From NCBI GenBank assembly GCA_964036045.1, contig OZ038379.1, positions 21,492,476 to 21,556,475 of the forward strand: a stretch of DNA of 64,000 bases, given 5' to 3'. The DNA comes from Eutreptiella sp. 'Long Island Sound 2002'. Its lineage: Eukaryota > Euglenozoa > Euglenophyceae > Eutreptiales > Eutreptiaceae. Positions within the stretch are counted from its first letter, which is position 1. Each line of letters opens with the position of its first letter. A program made the translations under genes and the position numbers. The notes under the pieces are model-generated. The model searched no databases. It saw nothing but the letters and a program-made list of their open reading frames with translations, and was not told where the DNA came from. Below, piece after piece: positions 22,358 through 32,539 of the stretch.

Positions 22358-22480
22358 AAATGGCCAAAAGGAATCACACGATTTTGAAATGCACAGACGA
22401 GACCTCGAATTTGTCAGCGGACTGAATGCCTCTAGTTCCTTGTCATCACACACGATGAAAACTGGCAGTTTGTGCTTTTC
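22358..22480 (+). repeat. R block fragment, copy 8
   Basis: About 120 bp matching 1592-1715 of R copy 1, again starting at ccaaaaggaatcacacg, followed by unrelated C-rich sequence. Confidence 0.8.
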
Positions 22481-24033
22481 CCCCGTTGTCACTCCTTTGC
22501 ACTTGCCCCCCGCCCCCCCTTACCCCCAGCATGCACCCACAACTGGAGATGGCGGGGCTTGCCCACAGAAAAGCCACACTGGCAACAGGGGATTGCTATG
22601 GAGGCAGGGTATCCTGTTTCCCAACCAACTGGACACAGTTACTGACCCATGCCATAGAAAAGCGCAATGCACTACAAATGCCGTCTACAACAGGCAGACA
22701 GCGCCTACAAGCTGCATACCAGGTCTACTGTAGCACACAGTTTCTACAAGCCACACATCCGCCCTCCCTGGCCCCATGCGCTACGCCATTTCACGCCTCT
22801 CTATGCCGCCCTGCGGGGCTCCGCCGCCGGCCACGGCATGGTGACTGTGTGCAGATTGCGCGTAAACCAGACTGCAGCAGCCTGCGCATGAACAGGCGAC
22901 ACACGCAGCTGCTGTTACTGAAAAACCGCTGCAACTGCCAGAACAGGTCAAATGATCAAATTTCACACAGTTGTTGACTGGAAATTAGACCCGCATTGTG
23001 ACAGAAAAACAAATGTTTGTTCCCAAATGAAAAAAAATGCGTCTGTGGAAACGAGGATCAGATGGAGGCGGAGGGAAAAAGTGATGGAGGTGATGGAGAT
23101 GGCTGCAGAGGAAGCAAACGGGTGGCATCCTCTGAGGCACCTATGTTCACAGGTATGCTGTGCCTTTTGGACCCCCTCCTGCTTTTGAAAATCCCTGTTT
23201 TGACTGACTTTGGACACCCTCTTACGGAAAATCAACTCCCTCCTATTGGAAATCAACTCCCTCTTAATGGAAATCGACTCGCGCCTATTGCAAATCAACT
23301 CCCTCTTACCGGGAGGGATATTCAGTGCCTAGGGAAATCCGAATCTGCAAATTCTGGAGCGACAAAACGAGTGCCATTTCTGAAAAGCGAGCGAACAAAT
23401 TTTGCAGGGTTGGCAAAAGATGCTCATGACAAACAGTGGACGGTCACTGTTATTTCCTGGTGGACTCTGGATGGTTGCTGTTCTTTCCTGGTGGACTCTG
23501 GGTGGTTGCTCTTATTTCTGGTAATTTTTTGGTTTCTGGGAACACACGCAACTTCCATGGGAAACTAACTATCGTTAAACAAATCCTCTGGCATGGTACA
23601 AGTGAGCAAAGAGACAGCCTGAAGTATACCTGCGCAGATCCAAAAAGAAGAACCAATGAAAAAATTGTGCACGAAAATTTTGCGCGGACTTTGTGACACA
23701 GATATTCTACCCTGTATATTTTGCTCTCCCCCCCAGTATTGCAAATCAACTCCCTCCTATTGGGAATCAACTCTCTCCTATTGGAAATCAACCCCCTGGC
23801 AGAATTGGTCAAATGATCAAATTTAGGCCCACACCCAACACCAACCTGCTTTTCAAAATCGGACTCCAAAAGCCAATCCAAAGCCCCATGAATGCCCCAA
23901 AATCCCGCAAAATGCGTTTTTGGACTCCCTCCATGTGGTATTAAACACCCACCATGTGTTCTTTGACTCCCTCCCTGAGGTTTTAAACCCCCTCCATTAC
24001 CTCCCTTCTATTGCAAATTAATTCCCTCCATAC
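22481..24033. other. Intron-like DNA with ~20-bp minisatellites
   Basis: Tandem units of the type aaatcaactccctcctattgg occur at about 23227-23310 (four to five) and 23740-23800 (three), with an outlier near 24010. The word gtcaaatgatcaaattt occurs at 22947 and 23809. A duplicated tttcctggtggactctgg lies near 23450-23510. Open frames across these are repeat artefacts; no exon is recognised. Confidence 0.6.
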
Positions 24034-24693
24034 TCTGAGCATTTAATGGCTCGTAGAGAGCCGGTGCAAAATAGCTACCTGCGGAGTGCAATTGCACATA
24101 TACTGTTGTAGTTGCATATTCATAGTATCCATCTCCAGTTGCACTACAGCTGCTGCCAAGCGTGGCCGAGGTGCACATCTGCAACCCATACTTCATCGAG
24201 CTACGATCAATGAAGTAATTCTGCCTCGTTGCACATAGCTCGTTGCTGCATCCCATAATGAAGCTATAGTCTCCGCCTGTGCCAGTGCATCCAGCATCTT
24301 CGGTATGCGCCCAGGGGAAGTCACGGAGAGAAATGGCGAAGGTCTTGCAATTTCCAGTCCATAATCTGTCAACTGAGGGCAGCAGTAACACAGGCCCACT
24401 CATCAACCTCTGGGTGCCTGAATTAACGAAGACCAGTGCAGCGCCCACAGTAGCCATGGATTGCCGCAATGCGAGCCAGTTGACATCCGACAATACTTTT
24501 CCAGTGTCCCCTGGGCGCACGGCTCCTGTTGCTTCTGTGGCGCTTGCGTTGTTTGACTTCACAGCGATCAGCGTCCACCCGGTGCCGTCTAGACCAGTCA
24601 TATCACAGTACACAGTCGCACCATTAGCCAGGGTGTATTCTCCATTTGCAGCAGCTGAATCCCTCGATTTAATGTCCCTGCAATCTTGGCCAA
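24034..24693 (-). CDS. Fibrinogen-C-like module exon (phase 1-1)
   Basis: The exon is 660 bp, 220 codons, with acceptor tttgcttttag before 24693 and donor CTCAGA/GTATGG after 24034, both phase 1. The N-terminal part reads DCRDIKSRD, NGEYTL, VYCDM, GTGWTLI, the classic opening of fibrinogen-related domains. The rest is diverged: the calcium site and closing Cys pair of animal proteins are not obvious, but several Cys residues (GCSNELC, GSSC) could pair. Proteins with this fold usually act in adhesion or glycan recognition outside the cell. It sits between the Cys-rich exon at 27.3 kb and the 114-codon exon at 21.3 kb, on the same strand and in the same phase. Confidence 0.7.
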
Positions 24694-24699
24694 CTAAAA

Positions 24700-25523
24700 G
24701 CAAATGAGAGAGACGGGTGTGTGGGATGACAAGCAAGCTAGATGGACTGCAGAGGGCCTCTGCTCCAGTGACGGGCGTACGCGATTGCTAATCTTGATGC
24801 AAAATTACAGTCCCTTTCCAACCATCTGGCGCAAAAAAATTGACCACATGCACAAAATTTCTTAGCGCTGGATTTCACAGTGTGTGATTAATGGCCGTGT
24901 CAAATAAGCCTCTTTTCCGAACACCCCCAACTTTTCTGGGGCTCTATTAGCGCTATTGCAGCGCAGATGGAAGAGAGACCACACTTGGCTGGCCATTCAT
25001 GTGTCTTGGGGAAAACTTGGGGAAATTCGGTGCAACATCACTGTGGGTCCCACACTGGGAAATGGATGCACTCCGGGACCCCAACCCCAACCCAACGGGT
25101 GGACAAAAGGCGCGAGCATAGATACACCAGGAATTACCAAGCGGCATAGTCCTTTGTGCGCAGCCCGCCCCCCCTTAATCCAAGTCCGGCTGTTGCTGTT
25201 CGGAGCACTCCGCATTGGATGGGAACTGTGTTTCCCACCACAGGTTTTGGATGGACATGCTGCAGTGCATACTACCCAATGCGCTCCGTGAAGTGCAGCT
25301 TTGGTTGTTGGATTCATTCCATTCACAGAGCCAGTGACCGGGCCAATGCCCATGCCCCTGGTGGTCAGGCCCTGTTCCAAAGTGGAGCTGTGTGTGTGTG
25401 GGTGGGTGCGTACCGCCCAAACCATTAAATCCAATCATAGCGTTCGCTATCCTACACCACTTCTACAGCTCTGTCCGCAAAGCAGCAATGTGCTCAGGAT
25501 CCGCCCTTTGTAGCCGTTCCTCC

Positions 25524-25559
<36 letters not shown>

Positions 25560-25560
25560 A
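24700..25560. other. Intron-like DNA ending in a (TG)16 microsatellite
   Basis: No supported exon. The tract 25527-25558 is (TG)16. Open frames of 60-145 codons on both strands have no recognisable domain. Confidence 0.5.
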
Positions 25561-26082
25561 TTCTTTACCCAGTGTCAGTGTTGCCAGTGTCCATATGCAT
25601 CCACTTCAATCTCAGCTCCAAGTGCCAGCCCAAGCCCATCACCATCTCCGAGTGCCAGCCCAAGCCCACCTCGCTCAGGTATCTCTTGCCATGTATGCTG
25701 CGGAGCAATGGTACCAAGATTAGACCAGGTTCGTACCCGTCTCAAACAGTTGCAGGGCCAATACTGCACGGTGCGTGTGATTTGCGCAGCGCACGTGCAC
25801 ACTTCACGCACCACTGGCGTAACAGAGGTGTGTGAGAGGTGTATTAGAGATGTGGGACACCTCATCAGCGGCTGCAACCAAAATGACCCCAACCAATTTC
25901 TCCATAGGCGGAGCTTCATATGAAAATGCAACACACTGTGCCACAACTTTGTCGAATGGGGTTTTCTAGGACGAACACCTCGCAACCATCCATCTTCTTC
26001 CGGAGACAAAGAAATGCTGCCCTTCCCCTTCCACGACCACGAAACGCCATCAACAAAAACTCAGACACATGAAATCAGTTCA
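25561..26082 (+). repeat. R block fragment, copy 9, with an inverted Ser/Pro segment
   Basis: From 25757 onward this matches R copy 1 (about 648-980) in the same orientation. The piece 25566-25730 matches the Ser/Pro region of R copy 1 (about 510-640) in the opposite orientation. The join between the two is a short unrelated stretch around 25735-25755. Confidence 0.8.
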
Positions 26083-26334
26083 ACAGGACATCCTCGGCGA
26101 ACTTTTTCTACTACAAGTCGAAGGTTCCTTTCTCTACGTGGAAATGCAATTGGCCCAATATTATGGCCATGTGCACAGAGGATGACTCCACAGTGCCTAT
26201 CAAAGGATGCTTCATTTCATCTCCGTGCAGAGCGTGCAATTGGTCCAATATTATGGCCATCTGCACAGAGGATGATCAAAATCTCCATTGAGAAAAAAGC
26301 TAATTCGCCCTGTCACACTGCAGGACAGCTGTGA

Positions 26335-26485
26335 TTGGTGTGGCCCCCTTTGGAAGGTCTGCACTTCATGCAGCTCTCAGGGCACTGTGAGTAATCCGGA
26401 AAGTTCCCGCTGTCAGGACAACTACCAGCATTGCAGAACTGGCAGAATCTGTGTGACCATCTGCACCAGGACTCCAGTCAGTCTG
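26335..26485 (-). CDS. Possible Cys-rich exon fragment
   Basis: A minus-strand frame reads CQFCNAGSCPDSGNFP, then YSQCPESCMKC and HTNHSCPAV before a stop, with eight Cys in about 50 residues. This density is unlike the surrounding DNA and suggests a small disulfide-rich module. I could not find an acceptor in phase 1, unlike the other exons here, and an adjacent frame (PKPDWSPGADGHTD) may have been joined to it before a frameshift. It could be a decayed exon. Confidence 0.3.
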
Positions 26486-26546
26486 GTTTAGGCACCTGAA
26501 ACCGCATATTAACAGCATACTGGCATTTGGACGAACGAATCACGCG

Positions 26547-26551
<5 letters not shown>

Positions 26552-26577
<26 letters not shown>
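26552..26577. repeat. (CA)13 microsatellite
   Basis: Uninterrupted CA dinucleotides, about 1 kb from the (TG)16 tract at 25527 and complementary to it. Confidence 0.95.
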
Positions 26578-27117
26578 AATGCACAGCAAGGCACACCTGT
26601 TGTCAGTGCACAACTGTGGTACCGGCCTAATGCCCGCCCCGCCCCCTTGGGGTGTCAGGGATTTGGGGAAGGGGAAAGCTCTACACAGACCTGGGCCAGG
26701 CCTGGGCGCCCTCACCCAGGCAGGGGGTGAGACCTAATTAAGTTGAGAAGAATTGGCCTGTAGAAAGACAGACAACAGTGCAGCAAAACGCAGGTTGAGG
26801 TAATGCACTCCTCAGTATACACCCCAGGGGGGGGGGGGGAATTGGGCCACCCACCTACTGGGGACTTCCAGCCGACCTACCCAGAAATGGCCTCCCCCTA
26901 TTGGGGGGCACCCCACCTTAGGGTGGGACAAGCACTATGCACGGGCCTGACCTGGACAAGGCCCTCGTTTCACAACTTGCATACGGCTCCTCCATGTCCA
27001 ATTCACTATTGATACTCAACTTGCTGGGAACCGTCGTTGTCACACGCTGAGCGACTTTGAATTTGATGCAAATGCGTCGCTTCAACTTGGTATGAGGCAT
27101 GAGGCATGAGGCAATAC

Positions 27118-27312
27118 CTGGAATTCTGCATGGAGCACTTTGGCTTGCGGAGCAAAAATTGGTAGTAGATTCAATGGTACTCCCACAGCAGTTCTCACTA
27201 CCACCAAGATTACATTGAGCCGCCCCACAGAGTGCACCACATGATGCCGCGCAGCAAGATTGACCATTCTGGTGTACTATCCCCCCAAACTGGGAGCAGG
27301 GATCCGTGGGAT
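27118..27312 (-). CDS. Cys-rich module exon (phase 1-1)
   Basis: The exon is 195 bp, 65 codons, with acceptor ttttttttcacag before 27312 (a strong polypyrimidine tract) and donor TTCCAG/GTATTG after 27118, both phase 1. The Cys pattern runs DPCSQFGG, NGQSCCAASCGALCG, C, GGSENCCGS, C, APC. This spacing is one I associate with small disulfide-rich modules repeated in secreted proteins of algae and other protists. It is the most upstream convincing exon of the minus-strand modular set. Function is unknown; binding or structural wall roles are possible. Confidence 0.65.
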
Positions 27313-27559
27313 CTGTGAAAAAAAGGTGACAACATGGATAGACGATAGATAGATAAGTCGGACAAATCCACACAGGCAAATACACATCGGCTGCCGGATA
27401 CCCAGAGTGTGTGAGACGGCAAAATGTTGATCCATTTGGCGGTAAGTGGGCCGCAATGGGCTCGTGGGAGGTCATGCTGCCAATCAAAGGATGACCCAAC
27501 GCACATCAACCATCACTGACACTGCCCTCTACACCAACAAATACCACATCCATGACCCC

Positions 27560-27832
27560 TGCATGATTCACCTCCCCCCTTCTCCGCATGTGGTATCACG
27601 CCCTCCATTGGGATAAAGCAGCATAACACAACAGCGAAAACCATAGAATTTGGGACAGTCAGGCACACAATTGGGCACACATACAGCTGCTGTTGACCAC
27701 ATTTCGGGCGACCATTTCAAATGCCCAGACAAAAGCCACAAAATCTGATTGGCTGGTTGATGACTTCCCACTCCCATTTATTCATGCAGTGCGTTACAGT
27801 GTTACGGTGGGCGGTCAAATTGAGGGGAATTT
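27560..27832 (+). repeat. R block fragment, copy 10
   Basis: Matches about 40-300 of R copy 1 (the catggggtatcacgccctcc to atccatgcagtgtgttacag region), with several mismatches and without the AAC microsatellite. It marks the right edge of the R/V array. Confidence 0.8.
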
Positions 27833-29140
27833 GGAGACAGCTAATTGAGAATGCTGAAATTTCGGGCCGGAGAACCTGGAACTCTGAAAAGCGGGCTGAC
27901 AACAGCTTTGTCGCACAACTGGCCATGTGTTGAAGCTGCACTGCAAATGCCTTCAAGTGCAACTTTGATTGTTGAACTCTGTTTGGCCTTCCTGAGCTCC
28001 GAGCCCAACTGTGCTACAAATAACGGATAACATTCCAAAAAGTCGTGGCAGGGTACACCAGGGAACGTACCTACCGGACTCGTCAAATCAAGAACCTGAC
28101 TGTTTCCTTGCATGGGAAAAATTTCTGGAAACGGCTGAACTTGAAACTTTGAAACTGAAACTGGCTGTTTTGAACCTCAAACTTTCCACCAAAAGTATCC
28201 ACAGTTGACTGTATGCCACTTTAGCCTCGAGCATGCGGGTAGAGGTGACCCCAAAGCAGTATCTCCTCGACGGCCTGTTCGCAGCGGGTTCAGTGTCGTC
28301 CTCAGGTATCAAGCAGCGGTCACACAGTACCGTTGCAGTGAGGGCACACGTGGTACAGACCTGCATCCGCTTTGCAGTTCGTCACCACAATGGCCACAAG
28401 GAACCAAGTGACCCACTTCCGAACGTTATCCATGCAAACAAAATCTGTAACACGGCAACAAAGGCAACTAAGCTACACCCCTTGAAGTTGGGCAGCGCCC
28501 TGCCCACCGCAAAGCCAAGCCAGGCCTTCCTGCTGAAAGAGAAGCAAAGCTTTCCATGATGCAATGCAGAAGATCGGTGAAGGACCAATCCGACAGATTT
28601 GAAGGTGAAAACCTCATTCGGTGCATCAGAGTGTCATCACGAATTAAGTAATATTCTGAAAGCCCTTGTCTTAAAAGTCCCCTCTCAAGACGAACTTCTT
28701 TGAGCGGTTTTGTTTTCTTAGTGGTCGCTTTTATGCGCGAACTAATGCGTGGTTTGTACCCCAGGAACCGTCGCGTTCACAACGGCTTAACGAACTAACC
28801 GCCAAAGTCCAGTGCTGGGCTGACTCAGTCAAGTCAACATCAATCTCCATTTCCAACCTTGCCTGGGTCGCAATATTTCAACCCTTCACTCTTGTAATGA
28901 AGCAAAAATGTCTGTACAACCGTTCCAACACAAGTTGCATGATACAGACTATCCTTTGACCCTTCAGAGACTTTGAGTTCATCAATTTGTCAAGTTGTTC
29001 ATGTTGCTTGAATGCCTTATGTTGTCTTTGTTTGCCCTTCACTGCCCTTAAAAAGTGCCTAGGATCCAACTTCAATAGACCTACATGTAGTGAAGTCACT
29101 GCTTATTAATGAGTGACTTCACTGCATGGGGATGAATAAC
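27833..29140. other. Mixed sequence without a convincing gene
   Basis: A minus-strand frame near 28220-28366 reads CTTCALTATVLCDRC and could be an exon scrap, but no splice sites of the expected phase were found. Otherwise nothing recognisable. Confidence 0.3.
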
Positions 29141-29144
29141 ACAA

Positions 29145-29420
29145 TTTTTACATCCATTGAGACATCCCAACTCTGCCCATCCATCAATTTCTATTTGCCA
29201 ACCAGCATCCTACATCCATGTAATTTGTAGGATTTCTCCATCCAAATGCCTTCCCCAAGTCGGATTTCTCATCCCTCATGCACCCATAAGCATCCCGCAT
29301 CCATTTAACGTATAGGATTTCCCCCTCCAAATCCCTTCTCCACATTGGATTTCACCCTCTCCATGCATCCCGAATCCTTCCAATTTACAGATCCAAATGT
29401 TTCTTTTTATCTTCCAAAAT
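29145..29420 (+). repeat. Imperfect minisatellite, ~95-bp unit
   Basis: About two and a half diverged units built on agcatcc.gcatccat.taa.gtaggatttc.ccctccaaat and ccttc.cca..tcggatttc. Unit starts lie near 29205 and 29293, with a partial third unit near 29360. Confidence 0.55.
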
Positions 29421-31055
29421 CTTTCTATTTTTTTGGCATTTTTCTCCCCCAGTCACCATTACGCCCAGCTAGTGAAGTTACTGCCGTCAAGCAGTCATGA
29501 GTCACAATTTTTGGACTCGGTCAGGTCCAGTTACGAGTCACACATCTCGAGCTGAGTCCTGAGGAATCAATGATCGCCGGTTCGAACCCAAGTATGATCT
29601 GCAACATCGCAGCAATCTTGTGCTTCCAAGTGCCATCTAATTCTTTTACATGCTTCCTCGAGTGCTTGCTTGGGGTGGCACTTTTTTAAACTTTCAAAAA
29701 AAAATACGTATGCCTTTTACCAATTTTTTCCATTGTATGGACAGCATCAGGTATTAGAGTTGGTTGAGGGCTGTGTATCTAATAGTAGAATGTAGTTGAA
29801 ACGGAGGCGATCCAACCCATGCTTGTGTCAAGTCATGGGCTGATTGAGTCATGACTTAGTCGCCGGTCACGATTGCCGCTGACTAAACTCCGTAAATCAT
29901 GAATTATCGATTTTCTTACTCCATCAAGTCATTCACCATCTGTCGATTTTGCTTCAGTGTGTTTGGCACTGGTAAAGTCAGCTTAGCGAGTGTGAAGTCC
30001 TAGTACGTCGATTACAATCGGATTTTTGTCATGTTTTGCAAAACCGTTGCCAATGTGAAATATTATCCAACACGGATTGAGTCTAATGGGTCGAGTGCAA
30101 TCTAAAACACTACAACAGTGAAAAATCTATTTAATTTTGCAAGCATCAGGCAAAAAGGACCGTAGAAAGGGACAAAATTTTGAAAACTTAGAAAACATAG
30201 CAGACATGCCCATTGCATGTATACACGACATTACAAAAATGTTCATCTCAAAACTTGATTGCATTCCGGCATAAATATTGTCACGTTTATTCACTTTTAT
30301 GTACTTTTCGATCAAATGGACATTAAATACGACTATAGGACCTCCCGTGTTAAGCAATATAGCAATTTGCATGGCCAACGCTTTGTTGGGTACGTGCTTG
30401 TGCATTACTTTAGATTTAGATGGGAACAAATCACAAAATTTACCGAAAATTTCAGAGTATTTAGGTTCTAGGCCGCGAGACTACCATACTTAACTTGGGT
30501 ACTTCATAACAAGAACTTTTTATCTTGTATTTCGCACATTAGGATTTTTTGCCCCAAAAAACTGCCAATTTGAACAATCTTATTGGCAATAAAATGAGGA
30601 TTGTACTTGAACTGTCAAGTTTTGCTTACAATATTCAAAAAGTCGTTCCACTCGATGAGGCTATACATATTGCAGATTGTATTGTTTTCTCAAAAGAGCT
30701 GCAGCTTGACCATGATTTATAGATGATTTCGACTTGCCGTCTTTTGTATTAAAAGATTGTAGGGTTCCTCGAAATTGGTCAAATTCGGACGATATGTTGC
30801 TGCGACCACAAGAAGGATCACAGAGATTGGAAACAACCAAAGTGTTTTGCAAACAATCAACGTGTTAGCAGAAGTAGAATGGTACATTTATTTCGCATAG
30901 TTTGAAGCTAGCAGAGTCAAGCAAACAATCAGCGATGCCACGGAAAGAAAGTCTTCATAAGCGTAGCAAAGGTCAGCGCAGTCGCCGCAAACCAAAAGGG
31001 AAAATCACGGAAGCAAGCTCGCAGTCCGAAGAAGACAACACGGAAAGAGCTTGAA
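29421..31055. other. AT-rich gene-free stretch
   Basis: Low-GC sequence with frequent stops in all frames. No gene, RNA or repeat was recognised. Confidence 0.5.
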
Positions 31056-31058
31056 AGA

Positions 31059-31765
31059 AAGTTTTATAGTGATTTCAACACTGTGTGTTTGTTGTGCCTC
31101 TCCTGCTGCTTGCTGCTTGTGTAGAGTTCCTGCTGCTTGTTTTTGATGAGGAAAATGTTTTATTGTTGAAATACAATGAATCCAGGATAACCCAAGCCAG
31201 AGATAAGCAAGTAGAAGAAGATCAGGATCAAAGCATGAAGGGCTGCAGTCACAAAGAGTTAGATAAAGACAACTATCAACAATAGACCACAGCAATTAGC
31301 ATACATTGCAACTCAGGATGAAATATCTTACATGTTTCAGAAAAACTGATTGCAAAACTGCCCCAAGGGCTCACTCTCATCCACAGTGCCATCTTGAGAT
31401 GTGCACTCTTTGTTTTTGGGTCCCATATGTGCTGAGGTGGCATGGCTTGTAGCGCTGAGGTCACTGCCATGTCACATGGGATATTCCTACTTAGCTAGGC
31501 TGACTGGGTATTGAACACAGGACCTCTCAAAAAGAGGTGCCCCAGCCCCCTAGGGTGCATACCACTAGGATAGCTAAGAATTCATGAGAAAACATAGATA
31601 AATTCATAGGCTCTGCCTTCCGTATATCAGTGCCTCAGCAACCCAGGAAAAGATGTTTCAGTGCCTATAGCTTGGGGATAAAGGGGTCCACACCACATCC
31701 TGATTTAGTGTTTGGTTCCATAGGTCAAAATGTGTTATCACCCATTTTGGTTGGGCCAATACCAA
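31059..31765 (-). mobile_element. U repeat copy 1, tRNA-headed (SINE-like)
   Basis: First of two tandem copies of a repeat of about 740 bp; a third lies at 60.54 kb. The family has the word tttatagtgatttcaacactg at its left edge and a tRNA-like segment (31498-31574 here) on the minus strand. This copy is the most diverged: its B box is damaged (tgttcaataccc). Confidence 0.6.
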
Positions 31766-31771
31766 GATAAA

Positions 31772-32539
31772 AAAGAAAAGTTTATAGTGATTTCAACACT
31801 GTATTTGTGCCTCCCCTGCTGCTTGCTGCTGGTGTAGGGTTTCCTGCTGCTTGTTTTTGAAGATGAAAATGTTTTGGTTGCTGAAATACAATCAATCCAG
31901 CATAGCCCAAGCCAGAGATAAGCAAGTAGAGAAGGGCTGCAGTGTATACAGTGAAAGATGAAAGGATATTCACAGAAACTGCAACTCAAGGCACATCTGA
32001 TTGCATATTCACAAAGATAGCTGAAATGTTTTGGAAAAAGAGTTGGAAAACTGCCCCATGGTCACTCAATCTCCATAGTGCCATCTCAGGAGATGTGCAC
32101 TCTTTGTTTTGGGTCCCATATGTGCTGAGGTGGCAGGGCATGTGGCGATGAGGTCACTGCCATGTCACATGGGATCTTCCTACTTAGCTAGGCTGGCCGG
32201 GAATTGAACCCAGGACCTCTCAAAAAGAGGTGACCAGCCCCCTAGGGTGCATACCACTAGGACAGCTAAGAATTCATGAGAAAACATAGATAAATTCATA
32301 GGCTCTGCCCTGGGTATGTCAGTTCTCAGTCAACTCAGGAAAAGATGAATCGCCTCACATTGATAGGGGATTAAGGGGTCCACTCCATATCCTGATTGGG
32401 TGTTTGGTTCCATAGGTCAAAATGTGTTATCACCACTTTTGGTTGGGCCAATACTAAGATAGAAATGCCTGTGTGCTCAGTGCACCTCTAATACAACTAG
32501 AGTATGCCTCAAAGCATTGGAAAAGCACTTTTTCTTACT
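31772..32539 (-). mobile_element. U repeat copy 2, tRNA-headed (SINE-like)
   Basis: Directly follows copy 1 in tandem. It is nearly identical to copy 3 at 60.54-61.32 kb through gcactttttcttact, with few mismatches. Short open frames within it are not genes. Confidence 0.7.
32191..32266 (-). ncRNA. tRNA-like segment of U copy 2
   Basis: On the minus strand this 76-nt segment ends with a good T arm (ctggg, ttcaatt, cccgg) containing B box GGTTCAATTCC. Just upstream is an A-box-like TAGCTGTCCTAGTGGTA, close to the usual TAGCTCAGTGGTA with a few extra bases. A 6-bp hairpin, acctct/agaggt, sits between them. The D arm does not fold cleanly, so this is a tRNA-derived promoter head and not a working tRNA gene. 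Confidence 0.5.

Noticed and set aside
25527-25835. Cys-Val repeat protein from the (TG)16 tract
   Set aside because: The Cys-Val run is a translation of a microsatellite.
32191-32266. Functional tRNA gene
   Set aside because: The B box and T arm are good, but the D arm and acceptor do not fold properly and the segment recurs inside a repeat; it is a tRNA-derived head.
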